A DNA stretch of 64,000 nt from Amorphophallus konjac (Eukaryota; Streptophyta; Magnoliopsida; Alismatales; Araceae): assembly GCA_022559845.1 (NCBI GenBank), contig CM040128.1:76633247-76697246 (forward strand), read 5' to 3'. Both the position numbers and the translations under genes were made by a program. Shown one piece after another: positions 20,280 to 31,211 of the stretch. The notes beneath the pieces were generated by a model. That model saw only the letters and a list, made by a program, of their open reading frames with translations, made no database searches and was not told the DNA's origin. How positions within the stretch are numbered: the first letter of the stretch is position 1; the number at the start of each line of letters is the position of its first letter.

Positions 20280-22930
20280 TGTGACGACCCAGGAGATCCG
20301 GATACCAATAAACTAATATCATCGATTTATCGATACCAAGAGCTCAGGGAGGCCACCCAAGAGGCTGATGAGGCCCTGTAAGGGTTAGTGAGTGTTTGTC
20401 GAGGGGATGCATAACGAATAGAAATTACACGCGCAATATTAATTAAAGCATTCATTTGAACTTTAAACCGAAGCAATTAAATATATCAGAGTGGTAAAAT
20501 TTATACAAGTAGTCCATATCCATATATCACAAGTCCCACACTGTACAATGGTCAAAATAAATAACTACACGGGACATACCCCGGCCAAAAGAAGAAAAAG
20601 AATAGACTGACCACTAACCGACCACTAACAGACCACTATTGGTTCTAAGACTTTTCACCAAAAGCACGAGAGAATCCTGCAGCCGGTTGCTCCGCCTCAC
20701 CTGAAAAAGGAAGGGGTGAGTCTCACAACAGAGACTCAGTAGGGTTCACAGGGATCTCTAACTTGTAACTAACTAAAGGAAAGCAGTAAAGCATGCATTG
20801 GCATAAATAAATGACAATTTAATAAAGCTGTAAAACTAACTAAATAGTTTAGAAACAGCTAACTAACATGCCAATTGTAATTTAACAATTTAAACAAATG
20901 CGAGTACTCGAAATCTACCAATAGACCATAACTCAATCATTTCCAAGTGACAAGAGTGAGAAGGATAGGAGATCCACTAGAAGAAAAAACCAGATTCGTC
21001 CACTCACGACTCACACTGCGTCTCAAGCATCTACTCAAGTCTGGATCACGACAAGCGAGACGCGTAACAGTACCAGAAATAAGTAACTAGTGAGAGCAAC
21101 ACTCGTCAGTGTCAGTTCAAGTCTCTGACCACGTGTGCACACACTGGCTCGTGCCTAGAGCTATGCCTCTAGCTAGTATTCCCCTCCGTAGGACGCTACG
21201 GTTGGATCGGGGCCCACGGAATTGAACTAGCCTAAAAATCGTAAACTGAGATACCCCGCCACCTCTCCCGGGTGGGATTAACACTAAGAGTCGTCGGGCT
21301 ACGACTGGTGGTTCTATCACTAAGAAAGAGAATATGATTCCATTGGGATCTAAAAACATGCCATAATTTATGATAACAATTAAACATGGTGATTATTCAG
21401 TAATTGAATGCATAAATAATTGAATATGCTAAGAATTGAAATCTGTCGGGATTAAACGATTAAAGAAAATTGCCCCAATCTATAAAATAATTTAAGCATG
21501 ACGGGTATGCAATATTAAATGCATAATTAAAATAAAACGCAAAAATTACAGAACAAGCGGTCAAACTAGGGCCGCTATAGTCTTAGGCAGATCAAACAAC
21601 GAACCTCTGTGTATTGCTAAACGGACTAGCCATGAAGTTTCTACCGCCATTCAGATTTAAAATATTTACGCGGCCGAAATGTCAGCCGCTCGAATAAATA
21701 AAATGTTATGGCGGACCGTTACAAAATTTGAAATAATATAAACATGGTCCTTACCGGAGAACCGGATCCACAGGAATCATAACCAAATCCTTTCCCGTTC
21801 GACCCAAATCGACGGGAATTATAATTTTTAACCTGTTCCCTGTCAATCCATCATCTTAATACAACAATTTATCATCTATGAACTCAGCGACAATGGGATA
21901 CGACAGTTTATCGTCTATGAACTCAGCAGCGATGGGCATGCTCCAAAAACATAAAGATGATGGCCATGCTTCGAAAACATAAAGATGATGGGCATGCTGA
22001 TTAAAACATAACAACAATGGGCATGGCATTAGGAACAATCTAACGGGCTAGGGCATCGATCCCCCTACCTCAAATGTGATGAAACGTCCGATCCGGCCGC
22101 GAGCAAGCCAAGGGTCGCGCCGCGGCTCAGCTCTCCCGGCCGTCTCTCCACTCCACGGTTCGTCCCGGGTTGATGCCACGGCGTTCCTCGCGTCGTAGGG
22201 AAGCTCCCGCCGATCCTAGCACGGGAAGAAGGTCCCCCCCCTTCGGATGCCTAGCCGAGGACGCTGATTTCACCGTGAGAAGGGGAGGGAGAAAGCCGTC
22301 GATGCCGCCGAGGGGTCGCACCTCCGTGCCGTGGTCGGAGCCGACGAGGTCGCCGCTGCCTCCCACACCTTGCAGGCTCACCGGCGAGGTCGCCGCTCTT
22401 CCATCGTGGCTGATGGTGTCACCGCGTGCCGAGAAGGAGGAATGGAGGAGAGGGGGGTCGCCGATCGCGGTGCCGTGGTGAAGGAGGGAGGGTTCGCAGC
22501 CGACCGCCGCGATCCTCCTCCTTTGCAGTTCGCCGGCGAGGCCGCTGACGTCCTCCGCCACAGCCTCGAGTCACCGTGCGCCGATGAGACGAGAAGGGGG
22601 GAGGTCGCGGGTGTCCGCAGTTTCCCATGTGTGCCTGCGGTTTCCGGTGAAAAAAAGGGGGGGCGAATGAGTAAAGGCAGGGAGAGAGGGGGAGATCGAA
22701 TGGGTAAAAAAATGATTAAAATATTATCTTTTTTTATTTTTAACCTTATTTTACTCTTTAAACCCTCACATAAATGAAATTATACTTATGCCCATTAATT
22801 TCCTTAAAAGTTTTAATCTAATTAGATTAAATACTAGGAAAAGCCCATAAATTCCATGAAAATAGCCAAAATTCATGGATTAAATTTTTTTTTATCACCG
22901 GCAAAGATCCGTTAAAGGACGGGTCTCACA
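20280..22930 (-). repeat. 5' LTR of the nested chromovirus (2651 bp)
   Basis: It starts TGTGACGACCC and ends GGGTCTCACA and is collinear with 12845-15486, with scattered substitutions and small indels. It holds the same hairpin motifs (about 21555-21725), tandem repeat (21920-22030) and GC-rich block (22080-22670). Confidence 0.92.
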
Positions 22931-22935
22931 CAAAT
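22931..22935. repeat. Target-site duplication, right copy (CAAAT)
   Basis: It matches the empty site in copy A and the left copy at 12840-12844 except for one base. Confidence 0.85.
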
Positions 22936-24050
22936 TGTTCTATTTTTGAGACTCATCTAAGCAAACAAATTTCCCTTTTTCCAACAGCAGCAGTCTTTCT
23001 GACATGGCAGGATTTAGCTCTTTAGGTTTTCCATTTTGTTCTTCCAAATTTTTAATTTCTTCAACCTATTTTTCATCATTGGGCATTGAACTTAATTTTT
23101 TTTTCATTCAATTCCTCTTCTATTTGTTCATGTTCCAAAGCCCTAGAGAACATGTGCTTATTTTCTTCTTTCAAAGAGTCAATTAGCTTCTTCTGACATT
23201 CAAGGTCAGAGTGGAGACCTTCATTCAATTCTTTTACAAATGAACAATCATTGCATGAAGAATTACTAGAACATGCATTTTCAACTTTCTTTTTGAGTTT
23301 TGTATTTTCAGTTTCAAGTTTTTCGGTGTTTTTCTGAAGTTCCACATTTAACACCTAGACAGCTTCAAATTTCTCAGAGATCGGTTTGCTCTCTTCTTCA
23401 AGTTTTTTGAGTTTTTCTTCATCTTCTTCAATGTACTTTATGAGAACTCCATTTTCAGACTTCAATTTATCTAGTTCTGAACTAACAGTGTCAAGATTTT
23501 TCAATTGTTTTCTACGACAATCATTTTCAGTTTTCAGAACTTCAACAACTTCATTTTCAGAACCTGTGTTAACAACATCATGCAATTTCTTTTTCAGGGT
23601 TTTATTTTGTTTTCTTAATTTTTCATAAGACTCAATCAAATCAGCATAAGCATCTTCCCAATCTTCTATAGAGAACTTTTCAAATGCAGGACTTACCTCT
23701 TCATCATCTTCTTCATGGCTTTGCATACTATCAACCATGAAACACTTATGTTGCTCTTCCTTCTTATGGATGGCCATGCACTTGTCCAATATCTCCTTAG
23801 CAGTGCTACATGTAGAAATAGAAGGAAATATGTTAGTGCCAACTGTAGCTTGCATTAACTTTAGAACTCTAAGATTATCATTGTTTTTCTTCCTACGAAC
23901 ATCGGACCATTTGGACTTATCTTTAGGTAGTCTAAGTGAACCTTGATAGATAAGGTTCCACAGATTCGGATTAATAGAATTGACAAATTCACACAAACTA
24001 CCTAGCCATGAATTAAAACTAGAACCATTAAACATGGGTGGATGAGCCAT
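22936..24050 (-). pseudogene. Copia-type gag, N-terminal part (copy B)
   Basis: It starts MAHPPMFNGSSFNSWLGSL at 24050 (alternative upstream ATG at 24086). Residues about 1-110 match copia-type gag/UBN2 (LWNLIYQG, RVLKLMQATV, TAKEILDKCM). From about residue 150 it is a long heptad-rich coiled coil (KLRKQNKTLKKKL, EDEEKLKKLEEE, ELQKNTEKLETEN). This copy stays open for about 230 codons to a stop at 23355-23357; copy A is more damaged here. It is cut by the chromovirus at 22935 and continues at 12839. Confidence 0.75.
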
Positions 24051-24134
24051 TGAAAAATCATACAGATGAAAAACATGATAGTGCACGAAGATCTTTTCTT
24101 TGCAGATCTTAGGATCTGATAATGCCAGAGACCT

Positions 24135-24146
24135 GCTCTGATATCA
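24135..24146 (-). promoter_or_regulatory. Primer-binding site of gag-only copy B
   Basis: TGATATCAGAGC on the minus strand, 2 nt from the LTR terminus at 24149 and identical to the copy A site. Probable primer: initiator tRNA-Met. Confidence 0.8.
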
Positions 24147-24148
24147 AT

Positions 24149-26694
24149 TGCTAGGTGCGCTGTTAGGATCTAGAGGGGGGGTTAATAGATCCGGCTAGGA
24201 ATTTATGCCCGATTTAAGAATTCTAAACTAATTAAAAAGAGAACCACCAGAACTAGGAGATCATAGATAGAATTGAGATAAACATGAATCCAATGCAGAA
24301 GATAGGATTAGCATAATAAACTCAACAATGAGCACATCAAGCAACCACCCTGTGAAAGAGGTAGAAGATAGGGAGCAATAACACAAGTAAACCACACTTG
24401 GACAGTGATTTTTAGGTGGTTCGGTCTGCTACCCACAGACCTACATCCATGCCTCACACAAACTGAGTGAGGCTTCCCTTGCAAACTTAAGAACGTGGAG
24501 AACACTCGACTACAACCGCTGCCGAATAGCTTGAATGAGGGAGACAAATCCCTCACCTTGATCTCGCACCCAGCAAGATCAGACCCACTGCTACAAGCAG
24601 TGATCGGAGGAACAAATCCTCCTTTTCTCTGATACCATAGAGGGATACGTGAAACAGCACCCAGCTGCTCACAAGCCTAGAGGATTCAATCCTCTCTTTC
24701 TCTGAAATCTCAGAGGGAACCAGAGGAACCAATCCTCTACATTCTGATTTCCCAAAACAAACCACGCATAGTGATGAACTGTACGCAACCACCTTGTGTG
24801 CACTGAACACAACAAGGCAAGAACCAAATTGGAAATGAAAAGGAAACAATAAAGAAAAACACAACGGAAAGCAAGGAAAAAATATAGCTCCTAAGAGCAG
24901 AATGGCTTGGATCTGATCCAGAGGCCAAGACATGGTCAGATCTTCAATGTAGCTCTGATTGCACTTAAATCTTCATCTCACGAACTGGGCTGCATTTCTG
25001 GAACGAGACTCTATCTCTCTCTCTCCCTTTTTCTCTTCTTCTTCTCACAAGCTCTATCTCAGATATTCTTTGAAGTACACTTCTCACTCTTCTCTATTTT
25101 CTTTTCTCACAGCCCTTTGGAAACTCCTCACTTGCATCCCTCGCAACCCTTCTATTATAGCAACCTTCTTCGGAGGAAGAAGGCTCTATTATATAAAGCA
25201 GAAACTCATTTTATGAAATGATCTTATCCTCTAGGAAATTATATCATTGGTCCACATGTATCAGAGAATATTCCCTTCTGGAAGGGCCTATAAACGTGCC
25301 AACCATCCTAGGATCATGTTCCAATCATTGAGGGTCGAAGGCACCGGACTCGCTTGAGTATCTCACGAGCTTGGCCATTTGTCTGCTCTGGCAACCTATT
25401 TTGCACCCTTAGCGCACATTTGTCACCTTTACCGTGTATTTGTCACCCTTAGCCGAATGAGCCATCACCTTTATGCTTCTTTGTCTTACTTGAGAACCGT
25501 CACCTTTATTTGCCTTGCGACCTATTTGTCACCCGTATTCATCCATTTGTCACTGTTATAGCTCATTTGTTACCGCAACTAGCTATTTATAACTCCTATT
25601 CAGCATTTGTCCCCCGAGCTTATCTGTTGGTCATTGTGTCTCCTCCAAGAGCTATTTGTCACCTCTGTATGTGCATTTTACACCCTTGAAACTTATTTGT
25701 TACCCTTATGCTCTATTTTTTTCCTGTGTTCCTCATTTGTCAGTTGTTTGATATTTGTGAGCTCAACGGGACTACGTCTACTCCATTTGTAGTTAGAGTC
25801 GACTCCACTTCCATTTGTCATGCTTCTTAGCCTTGTCTCCCGTGCCAAGCTATTTGTCACCACTATAAAGCTATTTGTCACCCTTATTCCATATTTGTCA
25901 CCCGTATGCCTCTATTTGTGACCGTTATTTGCTTCAGCTGGCGGGTGGCTCCTGGCTGAACTGGCGTTGACTCCATGGACTGCTGGAGTCAACTCCGTCT
26001 TCTCGAAAGATTCTTCTTGGCCATTTTTCACCCTTGTTTCACCATTTGTCTGATGCTTTGCATTGACTCCGTAGCAGGCTTTGCATTGACTCCGTTGAAT
26101 GCTTTGCATTGAGCTAGAAAAAGATTCTGTTGAGCTTGTGCTACACTCGAGTCAACTTTGCTTTCACATGGAGTTGACTCCTCTTCATGGCTTACTGACT
26201 TTGGGCTACTACTGCTGATGAACTTGAGCTTCTGAACTGAGCTGGAGATACTACAGCACTACCGATCCATGATTACTGCTGAATTTCATTGACTACAAGG
26301 TGGCCTTGGCTCATGCTTCTGTTGTGAAACTACATAACTGTTGACGCTTACGGGCTTCAATGTTATTTGTCATTTGTTAGCCCGGTTAGCCATTTTCACC
26401 CGTGTAGACTTATTTGTCACCCTTAACAGATATTATTCACCTTTATCTTGACATTTGTCAGTGGTATCTTGCATGGTTGACTGCTTGGCTGCGTCGACTC
26501 CAGTTCAATATGGAGTCGACTCTGCTTCTTGATTTTCATGCTTCTGGTCATTTCTTTGTTCAGAGTCGAGCATGTCTTCACAAAACTCATGAATGTACAT
26601 ATATATAACATCATTAAAAGCATTGACATCATCAACAAACATAAGGACTGATAAATGAGTCATAGTTTGTCATCATCAAAACCAGAGGTAGACA
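24149..26694 (-). repeat. 5' LTR of gag-only copy B (2546 bp)
   Basis: It starts TGCTAGGTGCG and ends GGTAGACA; collinear with 6534-9093. It carries the same TATA-like box (about 25188-25198), TTTGTCACC array (25376-26090) and GTCGAC palindromes, several of which have lost the central CpG here (for example GGAGTTGACTCC). Its outer end abuts CACTA coding sequence. Confidence 0.85.
25376..26090. repeat. TTTGTCACC-type array in the second LTR
   Basis: Same core and order as 7760-8460 with scattered substitutions. Conservation between the two LTRs shows that the array predates insertion. Confidence 0.75.
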
Positions 26695-26697
26695 ACA

Positions 26698-28350
26698 TGT
26701 CATGTGTTCCTAGAGAGGCTAGTGCCCATTACATTCCATGACTTGTTGTCAAAACCTATTTGGGAAGCACTGACCGCATTGAGTCAATTTTTTAAGATTT
26801 TGTGTGCATCAGAACTCAGATTTCGGGATGTACAAACTATCGAAGAGAATATGGTCACAATTGTTTGCAAGCTAGAGAAGATATTTCCTCCCATATTATT
26901 CGATTCGATGGAGTACCTGATTATCCATTTGCCATACGATGCTATAGTCGGAGGGCCAGTACAATTTCGATGAGTGTATCCATTTAAGAGGTATATTAGA
27001 ATTATCTTTTTCTTTCAATTGCTACATGTGTACAATATGTATGTCATTGTCATCTGAACGTATTGTTGTTGTAGGTGCATGCATGAACTAAAAATGAAAG
27101 TTCGTAACATGGCGAAGGTGGAGGGTTCGATTAATGAGGCATATATTATTGAAGAAAATTTAAACTTCTATTCGATGTACTTTGAGCCTGAGATTCAATC
27201 TCATCATACTTGACCACCACTTAATGATGATGGGGGAGTTACTAATTTGTTTGATCGACTCTCTATATTTAAGCATCCAGGACGTGCGTTCGGACGTTGT
27301 TCGACTCGCACACTCGAAGATAGAGAGTTGTATGCCACAGAGATATATGTTCTTATGAATTGTACTGAGATTGAATTGTACATAAGTTGTTTACCCTTCT
27401 TCTTGCCATTGAAGGTAGTGTTGTATTCATATTGCAGATAATTTGATTTAGAATTAGTCTAATAATATCCAAATATCTAGGACGTAGGAGTTGAAAAAGA
27501 ACGAGAGAAGTATTTTCCAAATGGCTGAGATATCGAGTAAGTGTCAATCATTGAATATATATGTTTCCATTTACTTCTCTTGAGATAAATGGTAATATTT
27601 TAACTAGTCTAATTTACATATAGGTTGAACAATATCTTATTAATAATGAAAGAGTCCAGAAGATAAGTTATGGCCCCTCGAAAGTTGCACGTGCCTATCC
27701 AGGATATATTGTGAATGAATACAGATTTCACACGAGCGATTATGAACGAAATAATTCTAAGATGAACAACGGCGTATGTGTTAAGGGAAGTACATACAAT
27801 GAAAATGAATTGGACTATTATGGTATTCTTGATGAAGTCATAGAATTGCAATATTTTGGACAAGAGAATCATGTATTCCTATTTAAGGGTCATTGGTTTG
27901 ATCTTAATTTTGTTCTACATGACACAACATATGGGATTGTCGATATCAAACATATGTCTAAATTGAATACATATAATCCGTTCATTATTGACCATACAAG
28001 CCCAACAAGTGTATTATTCAAATTATTAATCGTCAAGGAATAAAGATTGGTGGGTAGTTTGTAGGGTTAAAGTAAGATTTTTTCCCAATTATGAGTTGAA
28101 TCTGAGTTAAACTGTCTCAGAGAATGTCAATGTCAAATATTTTCAATCAGACAAAGTTGACGATGTAGGTTCCACACATCTTCATTTGGACGAATCTGAT
28201 GAGCAACTTTCATTACATATGGAAAATGAAGTGGAAGAAGTCGATCAGTCGGAGCTAAATGTTGCTGTTATAGGGGAAGAGGAGTCCTCTGAGGACGAAG
28301 AGTCTAAATCTGATGAGGGTGAAGAGGATGACGAAGATGAGGTGAGTTAG
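26698..28350 (+). pseudogene. CACTA transposase (TnpD-like), DUF4218-DUF4216 part
   Basis: The first exon fragment (26698-26990) reads CHVFLERLVPITFHDLL, PIWEALTALSQFF, LEKIFPPILFDSMEYLIIHL and GGPVQFR, the DUF4218 signature; it begins mid-domain. A probable intron (GTATAT...TTGTAG) leads to 27075 onward (MKVRNMAKVEGSINEAYI; later REVFSKWLRYRV). From about 27640 the DUF4216 part reads GYIVNEYRFHT, YYGILDEVIELQYFG, VFLFKGHWFDL and GIVDIKHMS. The C-terminus (28110-28350) is acidic (SSEDEESKSDEGEEDDEDE). In the family this protein cuts and joins element ends in the nucleus. Stops near 26971, 27212 and 28041 disable it. Confidence 0.85.
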
Positions 28351-28491
28351 ATATATCATCTAAAGAGGAAATGGATAATATTTGCTAATTTTGTAAGAAA
28401 TTCCGCCTTCTTTTGCATAAATTTTAATGAATGTTGTAAATATTATATAGTTCTAGATTAATATGCATTAATTTTATTGTTCTTAATAAAG

Positions 28492-30530
28492 AGATGGTTT
28501 GAGGAGGTCGTAGTGGGAGTGGGAGAAGACAGGGCACTGGGAGGGGCTCTACTCCCTCCTCTTTGGCATCTACTTCGAGCATAGGTACATCTATTCAAAT
28601 ATTTAGTTATATGTGTATATTAATTATATATAAGCTTAAAAGATTTATTTCTTACAGGCCCGAGTGTCGGGTCACCAGTTTGACATGGCACACCACTATC
28701 AGCTAGACATGACACACCACCGCCACCATAACTCACTGGTATGTCTAGTTAAATGTTGCCAGAAATGTTGTGTGATTATGTCTTTTGCTTATGACATTTA
28801 ATTCTTACAGGCCCGAGTGCCCTTGTACCAGCTGTGTAGGGCACACCCCCACCACCTCCTGGTACAGGTATGTCTATTTAAATTTCTAGTTAAATATTTA
28901 TTAATTATATGTTTTGCCTATGACATTTAATTCTTACAGGTCCGAGTGCCCTTGTACCAGCTATGCAGGGTACATCCTCATCACCTCCCGGTACAGGTAT
29001 ATATGTCTATTTAAATTTCTAGAAAAATATTTATTAATTATATGTTTTACCTATGACTTTTAATTCTTACAGGTCCGAGTGTCCTGTGGCAGCTGTGCCG
29101 GGGACACCCCCACCACCTCTCGGTACAGGTATGTCTATTTAAATTTCTAGCAAAATATTATTTGATTATATATATTGCTTATGACATTTAATTCTTACAG
29201 GTCCTAGTGCCCCTGTCGGCTCCTCCGCCCAGTCGATAGAGGATGTCAACAGTCGTCACGAGGGCGAGGGAGGCGAGGACCATGATGGACGTCTGTTGTG
29301 CTAGATCTCCAGGTAGATTTATTGATTTATGAATTATATTCTTTATTTATCTTTCAACTATGTAATGCCAACTATTTTAACATTTGCAATTGCAGTGATA
29401 AACTAGAGCCTGTCGGGGCTGTCCGTTATGCTATGAGAATCGTTTGTGCACATATTCTTGGGCCGACAATGTCCTTCAAAGAATTTCCAATTGACATCCA
29501 GGATGTATTGTTCGACATATTCACAGTATGTAATTTAATCATTTAATTCATGTCTTTCCCAAACTCAATGCATGCTCAGTATACTAACCCATATAACTTA
29601 ATTTCTTTACAACGGACTTATCAGTTCATGAGTGGACAGGACGAGGCGAGAGCTCCTTCTGCCTGGGCGGCTATTATATAGACAAATTATAGAAAGGCAT
29701 TGCATGAGACTCGAAAAAGGGCTTAGAAAAGAGCTAGTGGGAGCCAAGACCAACAACATTGGAAGGAGCACCGCCCTCTTTGGATGATAAGGGAATATTG
29801 GGACGCTATATGTGACAAATGGGCCAATCTGAGGTGGATAGAAAAGTCCTAAAAAGCGTCAACAAACATGGTATCACAACCAAACGCCAATGTGCATACG
29901 AGTGGGTCCGTCTATTTCGCGACCCAGAAATAAAAATTGGTAAGTCATATTTTATTTTATCTTCTTATATTTTATTCATATATGTGACATTTATTTTCTA
30001 TGATTTGTAAAACAGGTGGTGGAGCTCAATTGTGCTCCATCGTTCCTGGAGGTGTTCGACAGAACACAAAAAGAAGGGGACGGATCAGTTCGTCAGTAAG
30101 AGAGCCTGCTTAGTAGCTGTAAGTTTACATACATATGCAAGTTTTTCTTTTCATTTAAATATGATTGATTCATATGAAAGTTACAAGTTTTTTGATTCAA
30201 TTTATAGGAAACATATAGTAGACATGTGACGAAGAAATACGGGGAGAGGGGCGCGCAGCACCCGAAGTTAGATCCGGCGGCATGGGTGGCAGCAGCTGGC
30301 CGTACCGAAGAAAGGTTGGCTATATGGTTTTGGGCAGAGCCTGGAGGGTAGCACGGTGATATCATCGTGTGCGAGTTCAGGTACTGCCCCGACCAGTAGC
30401 AGTGCCTTCCGTACGCCCCCACCTAGCCCCAGTACTTCTCCGAGCGACGTTAGAGCCATCATCCGAGTGGAGATGTCTGATTTCCTACGGTAGATGAGGG
30501 CGGAGACGTTGAGCCAAGAGGTGCGCATTA
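28492..30530 (+). pseudogene. CACTA second gene, Ptta/En/Spm transposase-like
   Basis: The probable first exon at 28492-28583 is Gly/Arg/Ser-rich (GGRSGSGSGRRQGTGRGSTP), its third codon now TGA. Proline-rich mini-exons (28658-29311) follow, then an exon near 29400-29530 (GAVRYAMRIV...). The conserved block at 29690-29940 reads WKEHRPLWMIREYWDAICDK and VHTSGSVYFA, close to the HTGGS box of Ptta/En/Spm proteins. Next come EVFDRTQKE (30050) and the C-terminal HVTKKYGERGAQHPKLDPAAW (30216-30280, last listed residues approximate). Introns have GT...AG ends. Family members bind subterminal repeats or aid transposition. Frames are broken by stops. Confidence 0.75.
28658..29311 (+). repeat. Tandem array of mini-exon plus intron units
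   Basis: Exons at 28658-28738 (81 nt), 28811-28867 (57 nt), 28940-28996 (57 nt), 29073-29128 (56 nt) and 29201-about 29311. Each starts (G/-)CCCGAGTG or GTCCGAGTG after TTCTTACAG and, except the last, ends before GTATGTC or GTATATATGTC. The 57-nt unit encodes GPSALVPAMQGTSSPPGT, with phase-1 introns on both sides, so copies can be added without breaking the frame. Introns share GTATGTCTATTTAAATTTCTA and the ACATTTAATTCTTACAG end. The unit period is about 128-133 bp. Confidence 0.85.
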
Positions 30531-30561
30531 CACAGGCACTCGCTGGCCTCCTCTCTCTAGT

Positions 30562-31211
30562 AGGGGTGATCATTATTCGGGTTCAACCCGAAAACCAAAT
30601 CGAACCGATAGAGTTGGTTCGGTTTGGTTTGGTTGAAATTTAAAAAATTTTGATTTGGGTTCAAACCGAACCGTATTAAAAATTTTGGTTTGGTTTGATT
30701 TTGAAGTTCATGAAATCGAACCAAACCAAATAACCCAAATTTAAGGATATTTTTTCAAGTTAATATAAGTGTATATATAACTAAGAACCTTAATTCCAAA
30801 AGTCCAATCCCCACCATCTCGATGGGGTTTCCGACTCTATGAAGTAGGTTTCAAATCACCTTCCATTTAACTGTAATTGAAGTTCTTAATTTTTTATGTG
30901 AAAGTATTGTGGAGGTTGTTCTTGCAAGTTGCAACTTTTGATGTTATTTCTTTAATATTTACTTTATTTGGTAGAAATTTTTTTACCATATCTTCCTCTA
31001 CTACTGTTTAAATCCAATCTAATTTCTAAAAGGAGACATGAATATAGTTCAAATTAAACTAAACCGAACCAAACTGAATTAATTTTATTTGGTTTGGTTT
31101 GATTGCAAAGTAGTTCGATTTGATTTGATTCGGGTTGAACCCTTAATTCGGTTTGATTTGGTTTGAGAAAAATTCTCTTCAAACCAAACCAAACCAAACT
31201 ATGCTCACCCT
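30562..31211. mobile_element. hAT-like MITE (about 650 bp)
   Basis: Terminal inverted repeats AGGGGTGATCATTATTCGG and, reversed from the right, AGGGTGAGCATAGTTTGG. Subterminal regions are packed with GGTTTGGTTTGG / CCAAACCAAACC and AACCGAACC, and there is no coding capacity. The (C/T)AGGGGTGAGCA terminus is known from non-autonomous hAT elements in many plants. I see no 8-bp target duplication; its right side is directly joined to an LTR at 31212. Confidence 0.65.

Larger units (their letters stand above)
12845..22930 (-). mobile_element. Chromovirus (Ty3/gypsy, Tekay/Del-like) nested in copy B
   Basis: A structurally complete element of 10,086 bp: LTRs 12845-15486 and 20280-22930, initiator-tRNA-Met primer site, one long gag-pol reading frame (gag, protease, RT, RNase H, integrase, chromodomain), polypurine tract, and a 5-bp target duplication with one mismatch. 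The C-terminal chromodomain with PLVKVVW and EEMR-like spacing, the long LTRs and the single gag-pol frame suggest the Tekay/Del clade; a domain phylogeny would settle this. The coding region carries many stops and at least two frameshifts. The stretches of the two LTRs I aligned by eye differ by several percent up to about 10%, so the insertion is not recent. Confidence 0.9.
6534..26694 (-). mobile_element. Gag-only LTR retrotransposon, copy B (complete, with nested chromovirus)
   Basis: Two LTRs (24149-26694 as 5', 6534-9093 as 3'), primer-binding site 24135-24146, a gag-like pseudogene in two pieces, a non-coding internal region and a polypurine tract at 9098-9110. Without the nested chromovirus (12845-22930) and its 5-bp duplication it is about 10.1 kb. 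The right LTR end at 26694 abuts a CACTA transposase exon, so the element inserted there. No pol genes are present. Confidence 0.8.
26695..30560 (+). mobile_element. CACTA (En/Spm) transposon remnant
   Basis: Two adjacent plus-strand genes in the order typical of CACTA elements: a transposase with DUF4218 and DUF4216, then a Ptta/En/Spm-type gene. The left part, including the catalytic transposase region and left terminus, is missing, cut by the LTR at 26694. I see no CACTA terminal inverted repeat before the hAT-like MITE at 30562, so the right terminus is missing or unrecognised. Many stops show that it is dead. Confidence 0.8.

Noticed and set aside
30093..30573. Minus-strand frames over the end of the CACTA second gene
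   Set aside because: Antisense to a recognised transposase-like exon; no domain of their own.
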